Source: Micromonospora nigra (GTDB lineage: Bacteria; Actinomycetota; Actinomycetes; Mycobacteriales; Micromonosporaceae). Taken from it: a stretch of 64,000 nt of DNA. The notes under the pieces are model-generated. The model did no database searches and was not told the DNA's origin. It was given only the letters and a program-made list of their open reading frames with translations. Both the position numbers and the translations under genes were made by a program. The DNA lies in assembly GCF_900091585.1 (NCBI RefSeq), contig NZ_FMHT01000003.1, forward strand, positions 4,579,501 to 4,643,500. The letters run 5' to 3'. Below are positions 18,265 through 27,122 of the stretch, piece after piece (position 1 is the stretch's first letter; each line of letters opens with the position of its first letter).

Positions 18265-18765
18265 ATGAGCCTCACGGACACGTCCACCGCGGTGTCGGTC
18301 GTCGCCGCCCTGGCCATCCTCGCCGGCCTGGCCGGGGTGGTGGTCCCCGGCCTGCCGGCCCTGCCGCTGTGCTGGGGCGGGGTGCTGGTCTGGGCCCTGT
18401 TCGGCGACGCGGGCGCCGGCCGCTGGGCGGTGCTCGCCGCCGCCACCGTGGTGGCCCTGGGTGGCACCGTGGTCAAGTACGCCTGGCCCGGCCGCAACCT
18501 GAAACGCACCGGGGTGCCCACCTCCTCGCTGCTGGCCGGGGGCCTGCTCGGGCTGGTGGGGTTCTTCGTGATCCCCGTGGTGGGTCTGGTCATCGGTTTC
18601 GTCGGTGGTGTCTTCGTGGCGGAGCGGTTGCGTCTGGGTACCAACCGGCTGGCCTGGCCCGCGACGAAGCACGCGGTCGCCGCCGCCGGGTTGGCCATGT
18701 TCGTCGAGTTCCTCGCCGGCCTGGTCGTCGCCGCGCTGTGGGTCGCCGGCCTGCTGCTGGCCTGA
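18265..18765 (+). CDS. DUF456 family membrane protein
   Basis: 166 residues with four to five hydrophobic segments and the glycine-rich pattern of DUF456: AGLAGVVVPGLPALPLCWGGVLVWA at about 22-46, then VVKYAWPGRN, and GLVGFFVIPVVGLVIGFVGGVFVAE at about 95-118. The molecular function is unknown. It follows the minisatellite by 29 bases and may be cotranscribed with the c-di-GMP gene. No strong ribosome binding site is visible at the ATG. Confidence 0.88.
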   Translation: MSLTDTSTAVSVVAALAILAGLAGVVVPGLPALPLCWGGVLVWALFGDAGAGRWAVLAAATVVALGGTVVKYAWPGRNLKRTGVPTSSLLAGGLLGLVGFFVIPVVGLVIGFVGGVFVAERLRLGTNRLAWPATKHAVAAAGLAMFVEFLAGLVVAALWVAGLLLA

Positions 18766-19149
18766 CGACGCCGGGTGCGCCGGGTGGCCGCCGGGCTCGG
18801 GTGCGCCGGGTGGCGCGGGGTGGCCGCCGGGGTCGGGTGCGGCGGCGCGGAGCGGGGTCGGGCACGGCGGAGCGCCGCACCGGTGAGAGAGAGGTGACGT
18901 GCCCCGCGCCGCCGCGACGCCGGGCCGTTCCGAGGGCCCGGGTGGCCCGTCGTAGGGCCTGGTCACAGGCTCAAGGATGCCCCGGGCAGGTGGCCGGCGG
19001 CAACGCAATTCGCCGTCGGCCGCAGGACCCCGTCGCAGGATGCGGCGATCGGCGTCGACCGGAGCGTGACGAGACGGTTAGCCACCGGCGGCGCGGGGCA
19101 TTGACGGTGATCGCCCCAGCGAGTAGACCATGATGATGGAGGCCCGCCG
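18766..19149. other. spacer upstream of the glutamine synthetase-like operon
   Basis: The first 90 bases are imperfect direct repeats of GGGTGCGCCGGGTGGC type. The middle holds nothing I can name. The last 50 bases contain the clear promoter at 19101-19129 and a GATGGAGG ribosome site about 7-8 nt before the ATG. Confidence 0.5.
19101..19129 (+). promoter_or_regulatory. sigma-70-type promoter of the glnA4-like operon
   Basis: TTGACG at 19101-19106, a 17-bp spacer, and TAGACC at 19124-19129. This is the best housekeeping-type promoter seen in the window. Transcription from about 19136 gives a short leader containing GATGGAGG before the ATG at 19150. Confidence 0.75.
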
Positions 19150-20514
19150 ATGAGGAAAGCTCCGCTCTCGCTGGAACAGCTGCGGGTCGCCGTCGACTCG
19201 GGCGAGATCGACACCGTGGCCCTGGCCCTGACCGACATGCAGGGCCGGTTGCAGGGCAAACGGTTCCACGCGCCCTACTTCCTCGACCAGGTGGTCGCGC
19301 ACGGCAGCGAGGGCTGCAACTACCTGCTCGCCGTGGACGTCGACATGAACACCGTCGACGGGTACGCCATGTCGAGCTGGGAGCGGGGCTACGGCGACTT
19401 CGCGATGCGCCCCGACCTGACCACCCTGCGCCGGGTGCCGTGGCAGCCGGGCACCGCGATGCTGCTGGCCGACCTGGAGTGGCTGGACGGCTCGGGCCCG
19501 GTGTCCGCCTCGCCCCGGCAGATCCTGCGCCGCCAGCTCGACCGGCTGGCGCGGCACGGCCTGACCGCGTACGCCGGCACCGAGCTGGAGTTCGTGCTCT
19601 ACCGCGACTCGTACGAGGACGCCTGGCGGCGCGGCTACCGCGAGCTGACCCCGGCGAACCAGTACAACGTGGACTACTCGCTGCTCGGCACCGCCCGGGT
19701 GGAGCCGGTGCTGCGCCGCATCCGCACCGAGATGGCCGGTGCGGGACTCGTACCGGAGAGCGCCAAGGGCGAGTGCAACCTGGGGCAGCACGAGATCGCG
19801 TTCCGCTACGACGAGGCGGTGGCGTGTGCCGACCACCACGTGATCTACAAGAACGGGGCGAAGGAGATCGCCGCCCAGGAGGGCATGTCGCTGACCTTCA
19901 TGGCCAAGCCGAACGCCCGGGAGGGCAACTCCTGCCACGTCCACTTCTCGTTGCGTGACCGCGCGGGCCGCTCGGCGATGCTCGGCGACGGCCCGGCCGA
20001 CCTGAGCGTCACCGGCCGGCGGGTGTTGGCCGGGCTGCTCGCCACCATGCGCGAGTTCAGCCTGCTGTTCGCCCCGAACGTCAACTCGTACAAGCGGTAC
20101 CAGCCCGGTTCGTTCGCCCCGACCGCGCTGCGCTGGGGCACCGACAACCGCACCTGCGCGCTGCGGCTGGTGGGGCACGGGCAGGGCATGCGGGTGGAGA
20201 ACCGGGTGCCGGGGGCCGACGTCAACCCGTACCTGGCGATCGCGGCGCTGGTGGCGGGCGCGGTGCACGGCATCGAGCGGGAACTGGAACTGGGCGAGGA
20301 GTGCACCGGCAACGCCTACGACGACGCGGCGGCCGAGCGGGTGCCCGGCACGCTGCGTGACGCGGCGGCGCTGTGGGAGTCCTCGGAGCTGGCCCGCGAG
20401 GCGTTCGGTGAGGACATGGTCGCCCACTACGCCAACGGTGCCCGCGTCGAGCTGGCCGCCTTCGACGCCGCCGTCACCGACTGGGAGCTGACCCGTGGCT
20501 TCGAACGCCTCTGA
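19150..20514 (+). CDS. glutamine synthetase-like gamma-glutamyl-amine ligase (GlnA4-like)
   Basis: 454 residues with the GS fold. An N-terminal beta-grasp region has LTDMQGRLQGKRF. The metal-binding TELEFVLY lies at about 140, followed by ECNLGQHEIAFRY, the SLTFMAKPNAREGNSCHVHFSL block (about 250-270) and NRTCALRLVGHGQGMRVENRVPGADVNPYL. The adenylylation loop Tyr typical of GlnA1 is not evident. Gene order (map nearby, aldehyde dehydrogenase and SDR following) matches Rv2860c glnA4 in M. tuberculosis. Streptomyces relatives GlnA3 and GlnA4 glutamylate polyamines or ethanolamine, so an amine-catabolic ligase is more likely than ammonia assimilation. The exact substrate is unknown. Confidence 0.9.
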   Translation: MRKAPLSLEQLRVAVDSGEIDTVALALTDMQGRLQGKRFHAPYFLDQVVAHGSEGCNYLLAVDVDMNTVDGYAMSSWERGYGDFAMRPDLTTLRRVPWQPGTAMLLADLEWLDGSGPVSASPRQILRRQLDRLARHGLTAYAGTELEFVLYRDSYEDAWRRGYRELTPANQYNVDYSLLGTARVEPVLRRIRTEMAGAGLVPESAKGECNLGQHEIAFRYDEAVACADHHVIYKNGAKEIAAQEGMSLTFMAKPNAREGNSCHVHFSLRDRAGRSAMLGDGPADLSVTGRRVLAGLLATMREFSLLFAPNVNSYKRYQPGSFAPTALRWGTDNRTCALRLVGHGQGMRVENRVPGADVNPYLAIAALVAGAVHGIERELELGEECTGNAYDDAAAERVPGTLRDAAALWESSELAREAFGEDMVAHYANGARVELAAFDAAVTDWELTRGFERL

Positions 20515-20589
20515 CCCGCCGCCCGCACGGCGGGCACACCGGTCCGCCCGACCGGGTCCCCGTTCGGCGGCGGTGGGCCCCGTGCCGGG

Positions 20590-21987
20590 GTGGCCGGACG
20601 GGCCGGGTCGACGGGATCGGGGGTGGCCCGCGTGGGTGAGGTGATCAACCCCGCCACCGGGGAGGTCGTGGCCGAGGTGGAGTCGACGCCGGCCGCCGAG
20701 GTCGACGCGGCGATCGCTCGGGCCGCGGCGGCGTACCGGTCGTGGCGGGACGTCGCGCCGGGGGACCGGGCCCGGCTGCTGCGGCGGTTCGCCGCCCTGG
20801 TGGACGCCCACCTGGAGGAGTTGGCGCTGCTGGAGGTGCGCAACGCCGGGCACACCATCGGCAACGCCCGCTGGGAGGCCGGCAACGTCCGCGACGTGCT
20901 CGACTACTACGCCGGGGCGCCGGAGCGGCTGACCGGCCGGCAGATCCCCGTGCCGGGTGGACTGGACGTCACCGTCCACGAGCCGCTCGGCGTGGTCGGC
21001 GTGATCGTGCCGTGGAACTTTCCCATGCCGATCGCGGCCTGGGGCTTCGCGCCCGCCCTCGCCGCCGGCAACACGGTGGTGCTGAAACCCGCGGAGCTGA
21101 CCCCGCTGACCGCCCTGCGCCTGGCCGAGCTGGGGCGTGCGGCCGGGCTGCCCGAGGGCGTGTTCACCGTGCTGCCCGGCGCGGGCCCGGTGGTGGGGGA
21201 GCGGTTCGTCACGCACCCGGCCGTGCGGAAGATCTGCTTCACCGGCTCCACCGAGGTCGGCACCCGGATCATGGCCGGCTGCGCCGCGCAGGTGAAGCGG
21301 GTCACGCTGGAGCTGGGCGGCAAGAGCGCCAACATCGTCTTCGCCGACGCCGACCTCACGCAGGCCGCCGCGACCGCGCCGGCCGCCGTGTTCGACAACG
21401 CCGGCCAGGACTGCTGCGCCCGGTCGCGGATCCTGGTCCAGCGCCCGGTCCACGACCGCTTCCTCGAACTGCTCGAACCGGCGGTACGCGGGTTCCGGGT
21501 GGAGGATCCGGCCCTGGAGACCGCCGAGATGGGCCCGCTGATCTCCGCCGGCCACCGCGACCGGGTCGCCGCCCACGTCGACGGGGCTCGCGTCGCCTTC
21601 ACCGGCGTACGTCCCGACGGCCCCGGCTACTGGTACGCCCCGACGGTCCTGCTCGCGGACTCGCCCGCCGATTCGCACTGGCGTACCGAGATCTTCGGTC
21701 CGGTCGTGTCGGTGCTCCCGTTCGACGACGAGGCCGACGCGGTCCGGCTCGCCAACGACACCGAGTACGGGCTGTCCGGCTCGGTCTGGACGCGGGACGT
21801 GGGCCGGGCGCTGCGGGTGGCCCGGGCCGTCGAGTCGGGCAACCTCAGCGTCAACTCGCACTCCTCGGTGCGCTACTGGACTCCGTTCGGTGGGATGAAG
21901 CGCTCGGGGCTGGGCCGTGAGCTGGGCCCAGACGCGTTGCACGCCTTCACCGATGTCAAGAACATCTTCATCTCGACGAGGGAGTGA
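20590..21987 (+). CDS. NAD(P)-dependent aldehyde dehydrogenase
   Basis: 465 residues from the GTG at 20590; GTGs at 20623 and 20632 would begin closer to the conserved VINPATGEVVAEV. Motifs are VVGVIVPWNFPMPIAAW (about 140), FTGSTEVGTRI (about 217), the general-base Glu in LELGGKSANIV (about 240) and the nucleophile in NAGQDCCARSRI (about 273). FGPVVSVLPF and PFGGMKRSGLGRE follow. In gamma-glutamyl amine routes this enzyme oxidises the gamma-glutamyl-aminoaldehyde, and its place behind a GlnA4-like gene fits that role. The 75-bp gap after the ligase and the four-base overlap with the SDR indicate one operon. It matches the Rv2858c (aldC) position. Confidence 0.94.
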   Translation: MAGRAGSTGSGVARVGEVINPATGEVVAEVESTPAAEVDAAIARAAAAYRSWRDVAPGDRARLLRRFAALVDAHLEELALLEVRNAGHTIGNARWEAGNVRDVLDYYAGAPERLTGRQIPVPGGLDVTVHEPLGVVGVIVPWNFPMPIAAWGFAPALAAGNTVVLKPAELTPLTALRLAELGRAAGLPEGVFTVLPGAGPVVGERFVTHPAVRKICFTGSTEVGTRIMAGCAAQVKRVTLELGGKSANIVFADADLTQAAATAPAAVFDNAGQDCCARSRILVQRPVHDRFLELLEPAVRGFRVEDPALETAEMGPLISAGHRDRVAAHVDGARVAFTGVRPDGPGYWYAPTVLLADSPADSHWRTEIFGPVVSVLPFDDEADAVRLANDTEYGLSGSVWTRDVGRALRVARAVESGNLSVNSHSSVRYWTPFGGMKRSGLGRELGPDALHAFTDVKNIFISTRE

Positions 21988-21989
21988 GC

Positions 21990-22757
21990 GTGCAGGGTCG
22001 ACTGTCCGGCCGGGTGGCCGTGGTGACGGGGGCCGCCAGCGGGATCGGGCTGGCCACGGTGCGGAGGTTCGCCGACGAGGGCGCCCGGGTGGTGTGCGTC
22101 GACGTCGACGTCGAGGCGGGCACACGGGCCGCCGCCGAGGTGGGCGGCGAGTTCGTCGCGACCGACGTCGCCGACGAGCCGGCGGTGCGGGAGCTGTTCG
22201 ACGGGGTGGTGGCCCGGCACGGCCGAATCGACGTGGCCTTCAACAACGCCGGCATCTCCCCGCCGGAGGACGACTCGATCCTGACCACCGGACTGGAGGC
22301 CTGGGAGCGGGTGCTGCGGGTCAACACCACCAGCGTCTACCTGTGCTGCAAGTACGTGATCCCGCACATGCGCCGGCAGGGCCGGGGCTCGATCATCAAC
22401 ACCGCCTCGTTCGTCGCCCTGATGGGGGCGGCCACCTCCCAGATCGCCTACACGGCGAGCAAGGGCGGGGTGCTGGCGCTGACCCGGGAGCTGGGGGTGC
22501 AGTTCGCCCGCGAGGGCGTCCGGGTCAACGCGCTGTGCCCCGGTCCCGTCGCCACGCCGCTGCTGCGGGAGTTGTTCGCCGCCGATCCGGAGCGGGCCGC
22601 CCGGCGGCTGGTGCACGTGCCGATGGGCCGGTTCGGGGAGCCGTCGGAGATCGCCGCCGCAGTGGCCTTCCTGGCCAGCGACGACTCGTCGTTCATGACC
22701 GCCTCGCAGTTCGTCGTGGACGGCGGGATCACCGGCGCGTACGTCACCCCTGTGTGA
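21990..22757 (+). CDS. short-chain dehydrogenase/reductase
   Basis: 255 residues, a classical SDR. It has the cofactor loop VTGAASGIGLA at about 11-21, the acidic residue after beta-2 (CVDVDVE), NNAG at about 87, the catalytic Ser in NTASFVALMG (about 138), YTASK (about 152) and PGPVATPLL. The acidic residue suggests NAD(H) preference. An in-frame GTG at 21984 overlaps the aldehyde dehydrogenase stop, but GAGGGAG is better spaced for the GTG at 21990. It is the third gene of the amine operon (Rv2857c position). Its oxidoreductase step is not defined. Confidence 0.93.
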   Translation: MQGRLSGRVAVVTGAASGIGLATVRRFADEGARVVCVDVDVEAGTRAAAEVGGEFVATDVADEPAVRELFDGVVARHGRIDVAFNNAGISPPEDDSILTTGLEAWERVLRVNTTSVYLCCKYVIPHMRRQGRGSIINTASFVALMGAATSQIAYTASKGGVLALTRELGVQFAREGVRVNALCPGPVATPLLRELFAADPERAARRLVHVPMGRFGEPSEIAAAVAFLASDDSSFMTASQFVVDGGITGAYVTPV

Positions 22758-22765
22758 CAGGTGCA

Positions 22766-22783
22766 CTCCGCAGTGGAGCGGAG
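22766..22783. terminator. possible terminator after the amine operon
   Basis: CTCCGC-AGTGGA-GCGGAG is a 6-bp stem with a 6-nt loop, nine bases after the SDR stop. It is followed by GTGAC-ATGC-GTCAC (22785-22798), a second inverted repeat that could be an operator or an extension of the structure. There is no T-tract. Confidence 0.45.
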
Positions 22784-22892
22784 CGTGACATGCGTCACCG
22801 TCACGCCACCGCGGGGTGACCTGCCGGCCGGTGCGGGCGGGGTATCGACCGACGACGCGATGAAGGTAACCAGCGCCGCCCACCCCTGATGC

Positions 22893-22918
22893 GTTACGTT
22901 GCTCGTCCGCCGGGGTAG
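22893..22918 (+). promoter_or_regulatory. possible stress-sigma (SigB/SigF-like) promoter
   Basis: GTTA at 22893-22896, 16 bases, then GGGTAG at 22913-22918. This resembles the GTTT-N15/16-GGGTAT pattern of actinobacterial SigB/SigF promoters. It precedes a gene with SpoIIE and RsbW-like domains, which would fit autoregulation. The match is imperfect at two positions. Confidence 0.35.
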
Positions 22919-22979
22919 AAGGCGGGCGCAGGGATCGGAAGATCGGGACGTCGCGGGCGATGGCCGGAGCGGAGGCTGA

Positions 22980-25900
22980 ATGAGCTCGGCCCAGGGGGGC
23001 GTGGACGGTGGCTCTCCGTCCGGCACCGTCGACGCGATCCCCCCGCTACTGGTGGCGGCGTTCGCCGGCGGTGGCGAGATGGGTGCCCTGATCCGTGACC
23101 ACGACTGGGCGGTCAGCCCGCTCGGCACCCCCGACCGATGGCCCGCCGCCCTGGTCAGCGCCGTGGGCATGATGCTGGCCTCGAAGTCGCAGATCGCCAT
23201 GTTCTGGGGCGAGGACCTGCGCGCCTTCTACAACGACGCGTACCGCCCCACCATCGGCGACAAGCATCCCCACGTCCTCGGCCAGCCCGCGCGCGAGCAC
23301 TGGGCGGAGACCTGGGAGATCCTCGGCCCCGTACTGGCGGGGGTGTTCCGCACCGGGGAGTCCTACCAGGGGCGCGACCACCACTTCCTGCTGGACCGGC
23401 ACGGCTTCGTCGAGGACGTGTACTTCGACGTCTCGTACGACCCGATCCGGGAGGCCGACGGGTCGATCAACGGCGTGCTGTGCATCTGCAGCGAGACCAC
23501 CGGCCGGGTGCTCGGGGAACGCAGGCTGCGGACCCTGGCCGAGCTGGGCTCGAAGCTGGCCGACCTGGACAGCGGCGCCGAGCTGGGTCGGGCGGCCGCC
23601 ACGGTGCTCGACCGGCACCGCGCCGACGTGCCGTTCGGGCTGCTCTACCTGCGTGACCACGACGGTCACCTGCGGCTGGCCGGGCGCAGCGGGCCGGCCC
23701 CGGGTGTCGCCGAGCCCACCAGGGCACTGGTCGAGGCGGCGGCCACCGGCGTCGCCGGGACGATCTCCGTGGCGGACCTGCTGGGTCACGTGCCGCCCGA
23801 CGCCGCCGACGAGGCGGTGGTGTTGCCGATCAGCGCCACCAACGAGCGGGCCGGGGTGCTGGTGCTCGGCGTGGCCCGTCGGCTGCCGCTCGGCGACGAG
23901 TACCGGGACTTCCTCGAACTGGTCGCCGCGCAGATCTCCCGGGCCGTGGGTCAGCAGCGGGCGTACGAGCAGGAGCGGGCCCGCGCCGCCGAACTCGCCG
24001 CGCTGGACCTCGCCAAGACCAACTTCTTCGCCAACGTCAGCCACGAGTTCCGCACCCCGCTGACCCTGGTGCTCGGGCCGCTGGAGGACATGCTCGCCGA
24101 CCCGGAGCTGCCCGAGGCGTACCCGCAGCAGCTGACCATGATGCACCGCAACGCGTTGCGGCTGCTCAAGCTGGTCAACACGGTGCTCGACTTTTCCCGG
24201 CTGGAGTCGGGCCGGCTGGCGGCCCACTACGTGCCGACCGACCTGTCGAACTACACGGCCCGTCTGGCCAGCACCTTCCGCTCGGCCACGGAACGGGCCG
24301 GCCTGCGGCTCGTGGTGGACTGCCCGCCGCTGCCCACCCCCGTGTACGTGGACCGGGACATGTGGGAGAAGGTCGTGCTCAACCTGGTGTCCAACGCCGT
24401 GAAGTTCACTTTCGACGGCAGCATCCGGGTCAGTGTCCGGGCGGTCGACGGTGCGGCGCGGTTGGAGGTCGCCGACACGGGCGTCGGCATCCTGCCGGAG
24501 GAGATGCCGCACGTGTTCGAGCGTTTCCACCGGGTCCCCGGGGTGCGGGCGCGCACCCACGAGGGCACCGGCATCGGCCTGGCCCTGGTCCGCGAGCTGG
24601 TCGAGATGCACGGCGGACGCGTCGAGGTGCGCAGCCGTGTCGACGAGGGCAGCACCTTCACCGTCACCGTCCCCTTCGGGTCGGCCCACCTGCCCGCCGA
24701 GCGGCTCGGCGACGGTTCGCCGGCCGAGGACGAGCTGCACCAGGCCAGGCTGTTCGTCGCCGAGACGGCGTTGTGGAGCGCCGGGGCCGACGCCCCGCAG
24801 CCGGCCGCCCGTCCCGCCGCTGGCGCCAGGGGCCGCATCCTGGTCGTCGACGACAACGGCGACCTGCGCGACCACGTCACCCGGTTGCTCGCGCCCTCCT
24901 GGGAGGTGGTCACGGCCGGCGACGGGCTGGAGGGGCTGCGGCTGGCCACCCACGACCCCTTCGATCTGGTGCTGACCGACGTCATGATGCCCCGCCTGGA
25001 CGGCTTCGGCCTGGTGACGGCCCTGCGGGCCGACCCGCGCACCCGGTACGTGCCGATCGTGCTGCTGTCGGCGCGGGCCGGCTCGGCGGAGGCGGTCGCC
25101 GGGCTGGCGGTCGGTGCCGACGACTACCTGACCAAGCCGTTCTCGGGTGAGGAACTGGTCGCCCGGGTCCGGGCCAACGTCGAGCTGGGCCAGCTACGTG
25201 GGCAGATCATCCGGCGGCTGCGGGCCCTCGCCGACGCGGCCGTGGCGGTCAACACCGCCCGCTCCACCGCTGACGTGCTGCAGGTCGCCGCCCGGCACGC
25301 GTTGAGCCTCGCCGAGGCCGACCGGGTGGTGGTGTCGGCGACCGGAGCCCGGTGCGAGGCCGACGCCGGGGACGCCAGCTCGGTCGAGCCGTCGTTCGTG
25401 CTGCCGCTGACCGCGACGGCCGGCGAGCAACTCGGCGAACTGCGGGTCTGGCGGCCCGTCACCGACGAGGTGGGCACCGACGAGGCGGCGCTGGCCCAGC
25501 TGGCCCGGCTGGTCGGCGTGCGGCTGGAGAACGCGCAGCTCTACGAGGCGGAACACCACATCGCGACCACGCTGCAGCACAGCCTGCTACCCCGGACGCT
25601 GCCCCAGCTGCCCGGCGCGGTGGTGGCGAGCCGCTACCTGCCCGGCAGCGCCGACGTGGAGGTCGGTGGCGACTGGTACGACGTGGTGGCCGTCGGCGAG
25701 GACGAGCTGGTGCTGGTGATCGGCGACGTGGTCGGCAAGGGCGTACGGGCGGCGGCGGCGATGGGTCAGCTGCGTAACGGCCTGCGGGCGTACGTGCTGG
25801 AGGGCTTCGACCCGGGCGAGTCCCTGACCCGGCTCAACCGGCTGGTCGGCTCGACCGAGGTTCGCTCCTTCGCCACCGTCTTCTGCCTCTGGTACAGCCC

Positions 25901-26630
25901 TCGTACGGGTCGACTGCGGTACGCCAGCGCCGGCCATCCCTCACCCCTGGCGATCAGAGGAGGCGACGTGGCGTTCCTGCACGACCGGGCGCTCGGGCCG
26001 CCCGTCGGCGCGCTGCCCGACACCGTCTACCCGACGGTCTCCGGCGAACTGGCCGTGGGTGACCGGCTGCTGCTCTACACCGACGGCCTGATCGAGGACC
26101 GCCACCTGGGCATCGACGCGGCCCTGGCCCAGTTGCGGGTCGACGCGACGCGGCCGGGTGAGCACGTCGCCGACCTGATCGACGCCGTCGTCGAACGGGT
26201 CGCGGGGCAGCCCCGCCGTGACGACGTGGCGGTGCTGGCGATGGAGGCGGCCGAGTTGAACCGGTTCGCGCTGTGCCTGCCGGCCGAACCGACGCGGCTC
26301 AGCGTGCTGCGCAAGCGGCTGGAGGACTTCCTCCTCGCCCACGGCGTCGGCGAGACGGACCTGTTCGACCTGACGGTGGCGGTTTCCGAGGCGGCGGCGA
26401 ACGCGATCGAACACCCCGTCGACCCGGCCGAGCCGACGATCGACGTCGACGTGCGGATCGAGGACCGGACGGTGATCGCCACGGTGCACGACAGCGGGCG
26501 GTGGCGGGAGTCGACCGGCGCGGGGTTCCGGGGGCGGGGGCTGTCGCTGATCCGGGCACTGGGGGAGTTGACGGTCAGCCGTACCGCCGAGGGAACGGAC
26601 GTGACGCTGCGCCGACGCCTGCGGGACTGA
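22980..26630 (+). CDS. PAS-GAF-histidine kinase-REC-SpoIIE-RsbW multidomain sensor
   Basis: 1216 residues, no membrane segment. The order is PAS (about 50-170), GAF (about 185-330), HisKA with the phospho-acceptor His in NVSHEFRTPLT (about 354), HATPase with NLVSNAVKF and VADTGVGI plus GTGIGLALV (about 455-560), and REC with the acceptor Asp in LTDVMMP (about 664) and LTKPF. A second GAF-like region (about 735-860) follows, then a SpoIIE/PP2C phosphatase (about 865-1075; VGGDWYDV, IGDVVGKG, ASAGHPSPL, YTDGLIE). The C-terminus is an RsbW-type HATPase (about 1098-1216; VSEAAANAIEHP). It thus combines two-component and partner-switching chemistry in one chain. The ATG sits behind GGAGCGGAGG. A STAS anti-anti-sigma gene converges on it. 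Confidence 0.93.
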   Translation: MSSAQGGVDGGSPSGTVDAIPPLLVAAFAGGGEMGALIRDHDWAVSPLGTPDRWPAALVSAVGMMLASKSQIAMFWGEDLRAFYNDAYRPTIGDKHPHVLGQPAREHWAETWEILGPVLAGVFRTGESYQGRDHHFLLDRHGFVEDVYFDVSYDPIREADGSINGVLCICSETTGRVLGERRLRTLAELGSKLADLDSGAELGRAAATVLDRHRADVPFGLLYLRDHDGHLRLAGRSGPAPGVAEPTRALVEAAATGVAGTISVADLLGHVPPDAADEAVVLPISATNERAGVLVLGVARRLPLGDEYRDFLELVAAQISRAVGQQRAYEQERARAAELAALDLAKTNFFANVSHEFRTPLTLVLGPLEDMLADPELPEAYPQQLTMMHRNALRLLKLVNTVLDFSRLESGRLAAHYVPTDLSNYTARLASTFRSATERAGLRLVVDCPPLPTPVYVDRDMWEKVVLNLVSNAVKFTFDGSIRVSVRAVDGAARLEVADTGVGILPEEMPHVFERFHRVPGVRARTHEGTGIGLALVRELVEMHGGRVEVRSRVDEGSTFTVTVPFGSAHLPAERLGDGSPAEDELHQARLFVAETALWSAGADAPQPAARPAAGARGRILVVDDNGDLRDHVTRLLAPSWEVVTAGDGLEGLRLATHDPFDLVLTDVMMPRLDGFGLVTALRADPRTRYVPIVLLSARAGSAEAVAGLAVGADDYLTKPFSGEELVARVRANVELGQLRGQIIRRLRALADAAVAVNTARSTADVLQVAARHALSLAEADRVVVSATGARCEADAGDASSVEPSFVLPLTATAGEQLGELRVWRPVTDEVGTDEAALAQLARLVGVRLENAQLYEAEHHIATTLQHSLLPRTLPQLPGAVVASRYLPGSADVEVGGDWYDVVAVGEDELVLVIGDVVGKGVRAAAAMGQLRNGLRAYVLEGFDPGESLTRLNRLVGSTEVRSFATVFCLWYSPRTGRLRYASAGHPSPLAIRGGDVAFLHDRALGPPVGALPDTVYPTVSGELAVGDRLLLYTDGLIEDRHLGIDAALAQLRVDATRPGEHVADLIDAVVERVAGQPRRDDVAVLAMEAAELNRFALCLPAEPTRLSVLRKRLEDFLLAHGVGETDLFDLTVAVSEAAANAIEHPVDPAEPTIDVDVRIEDRTVIATVHDSGRWRESTGAGFRGRGLSLIRALGELTVSRTAEGTDVTLRRRLRD

Positions 26631-26712
26631 GCCACGACCGGGCGCGTCGGCTCGGCGCCCGGCGGCCCCTGCTCCGCGCCCGGCGTTCCGGCCGGTGCGG
26701 CACCCGAACCGG

Positions 26713-27027
26713 TCAGGCGGTGTGCAGCCAGCTCTGGTCGCCCAGCCCCGCGATGTCGAGAACGCGACTGACCTGCCGGGACGGCAGCACGGCCAGGGTG
26801 CCGGGGTGCCGCTGGGCCAGCCGGACCACCGCGTGGATGGCGGCCGAGTCGAAGAACGTCACGGCCCGCAGGTCGAGGGTGATCCGCTCGGCGGGGTCGC
26901 GGAGCGCGGTCTGGAACATCGTGTCGGCGGTCGCCATGTCGACCTCGCCGGTCACCACCACCCGGAGATGGCCGCCGTCGACCTCTGCGCTGGCGGAGAA
27001 GACGGGAGGTACTCCCCCTTGATCCAC
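26713..27027 (-). CDS. STAS-domain anti-anti-sigma factor (RsbV/SpoIIAA-like)
   Basis: 104 residues, a single STAS domain: LRVVVTGEVDMATADTM (about 17-33), ITLDLRAVTFFDSAAIHAVVRL (about 48-69), and a C-terminal helix. The Ser after FFD is at the place phosphorylated by RsbW-type kinases. The GTG at 27027 has AAGGTG six bases upstream. The gene converges on the multidomain SpoIIE/RsbW sensor with an 82-bp gap, so it is a good candidate substrate for both its kinase and its phosphatase domain. The cognate sigma factor is not in the window. Confidence 0.93.
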   Translation of the reverse strand: MDQGGVPPVFSASAEVDGGHLRVVVTGEVDMATADTMFQTALRDPAERITLDLRAVTFFDSAAIHAVVRLAQRHPGTLAVLPSRQVSRVLDIAGLGDQSWLHTA

Positions 27028-27110
27028 GCTGACACCTTGACACAGGCGGGCGGAGGGAGCAACAACCCGGCCGGGCGCACGGTGGCGGGAGTCACCCGAC
27101 GCCACGGCGA

Positions 27111-27116
27111 TAGGCT
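27111..27116 (+). promoter_or_regulatory. -10 box of map
   Basis: TAGGCT ends 6 bases before the map ATG, so transcription would begin at or next to the start codon. This suggests a leaderless mRNA. No good -35 is visible at the usual distance. Confidence 0.5.
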
Positions 27117-27122
27117 TGGCGC

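Noticed and set aside
19078..22125. A 1015-codon minus-strand frame
   Set aside because: Antisense to the glnA4-like, aldehyde dehydrogenase and SDR genes, with no motif and no ribosome site.
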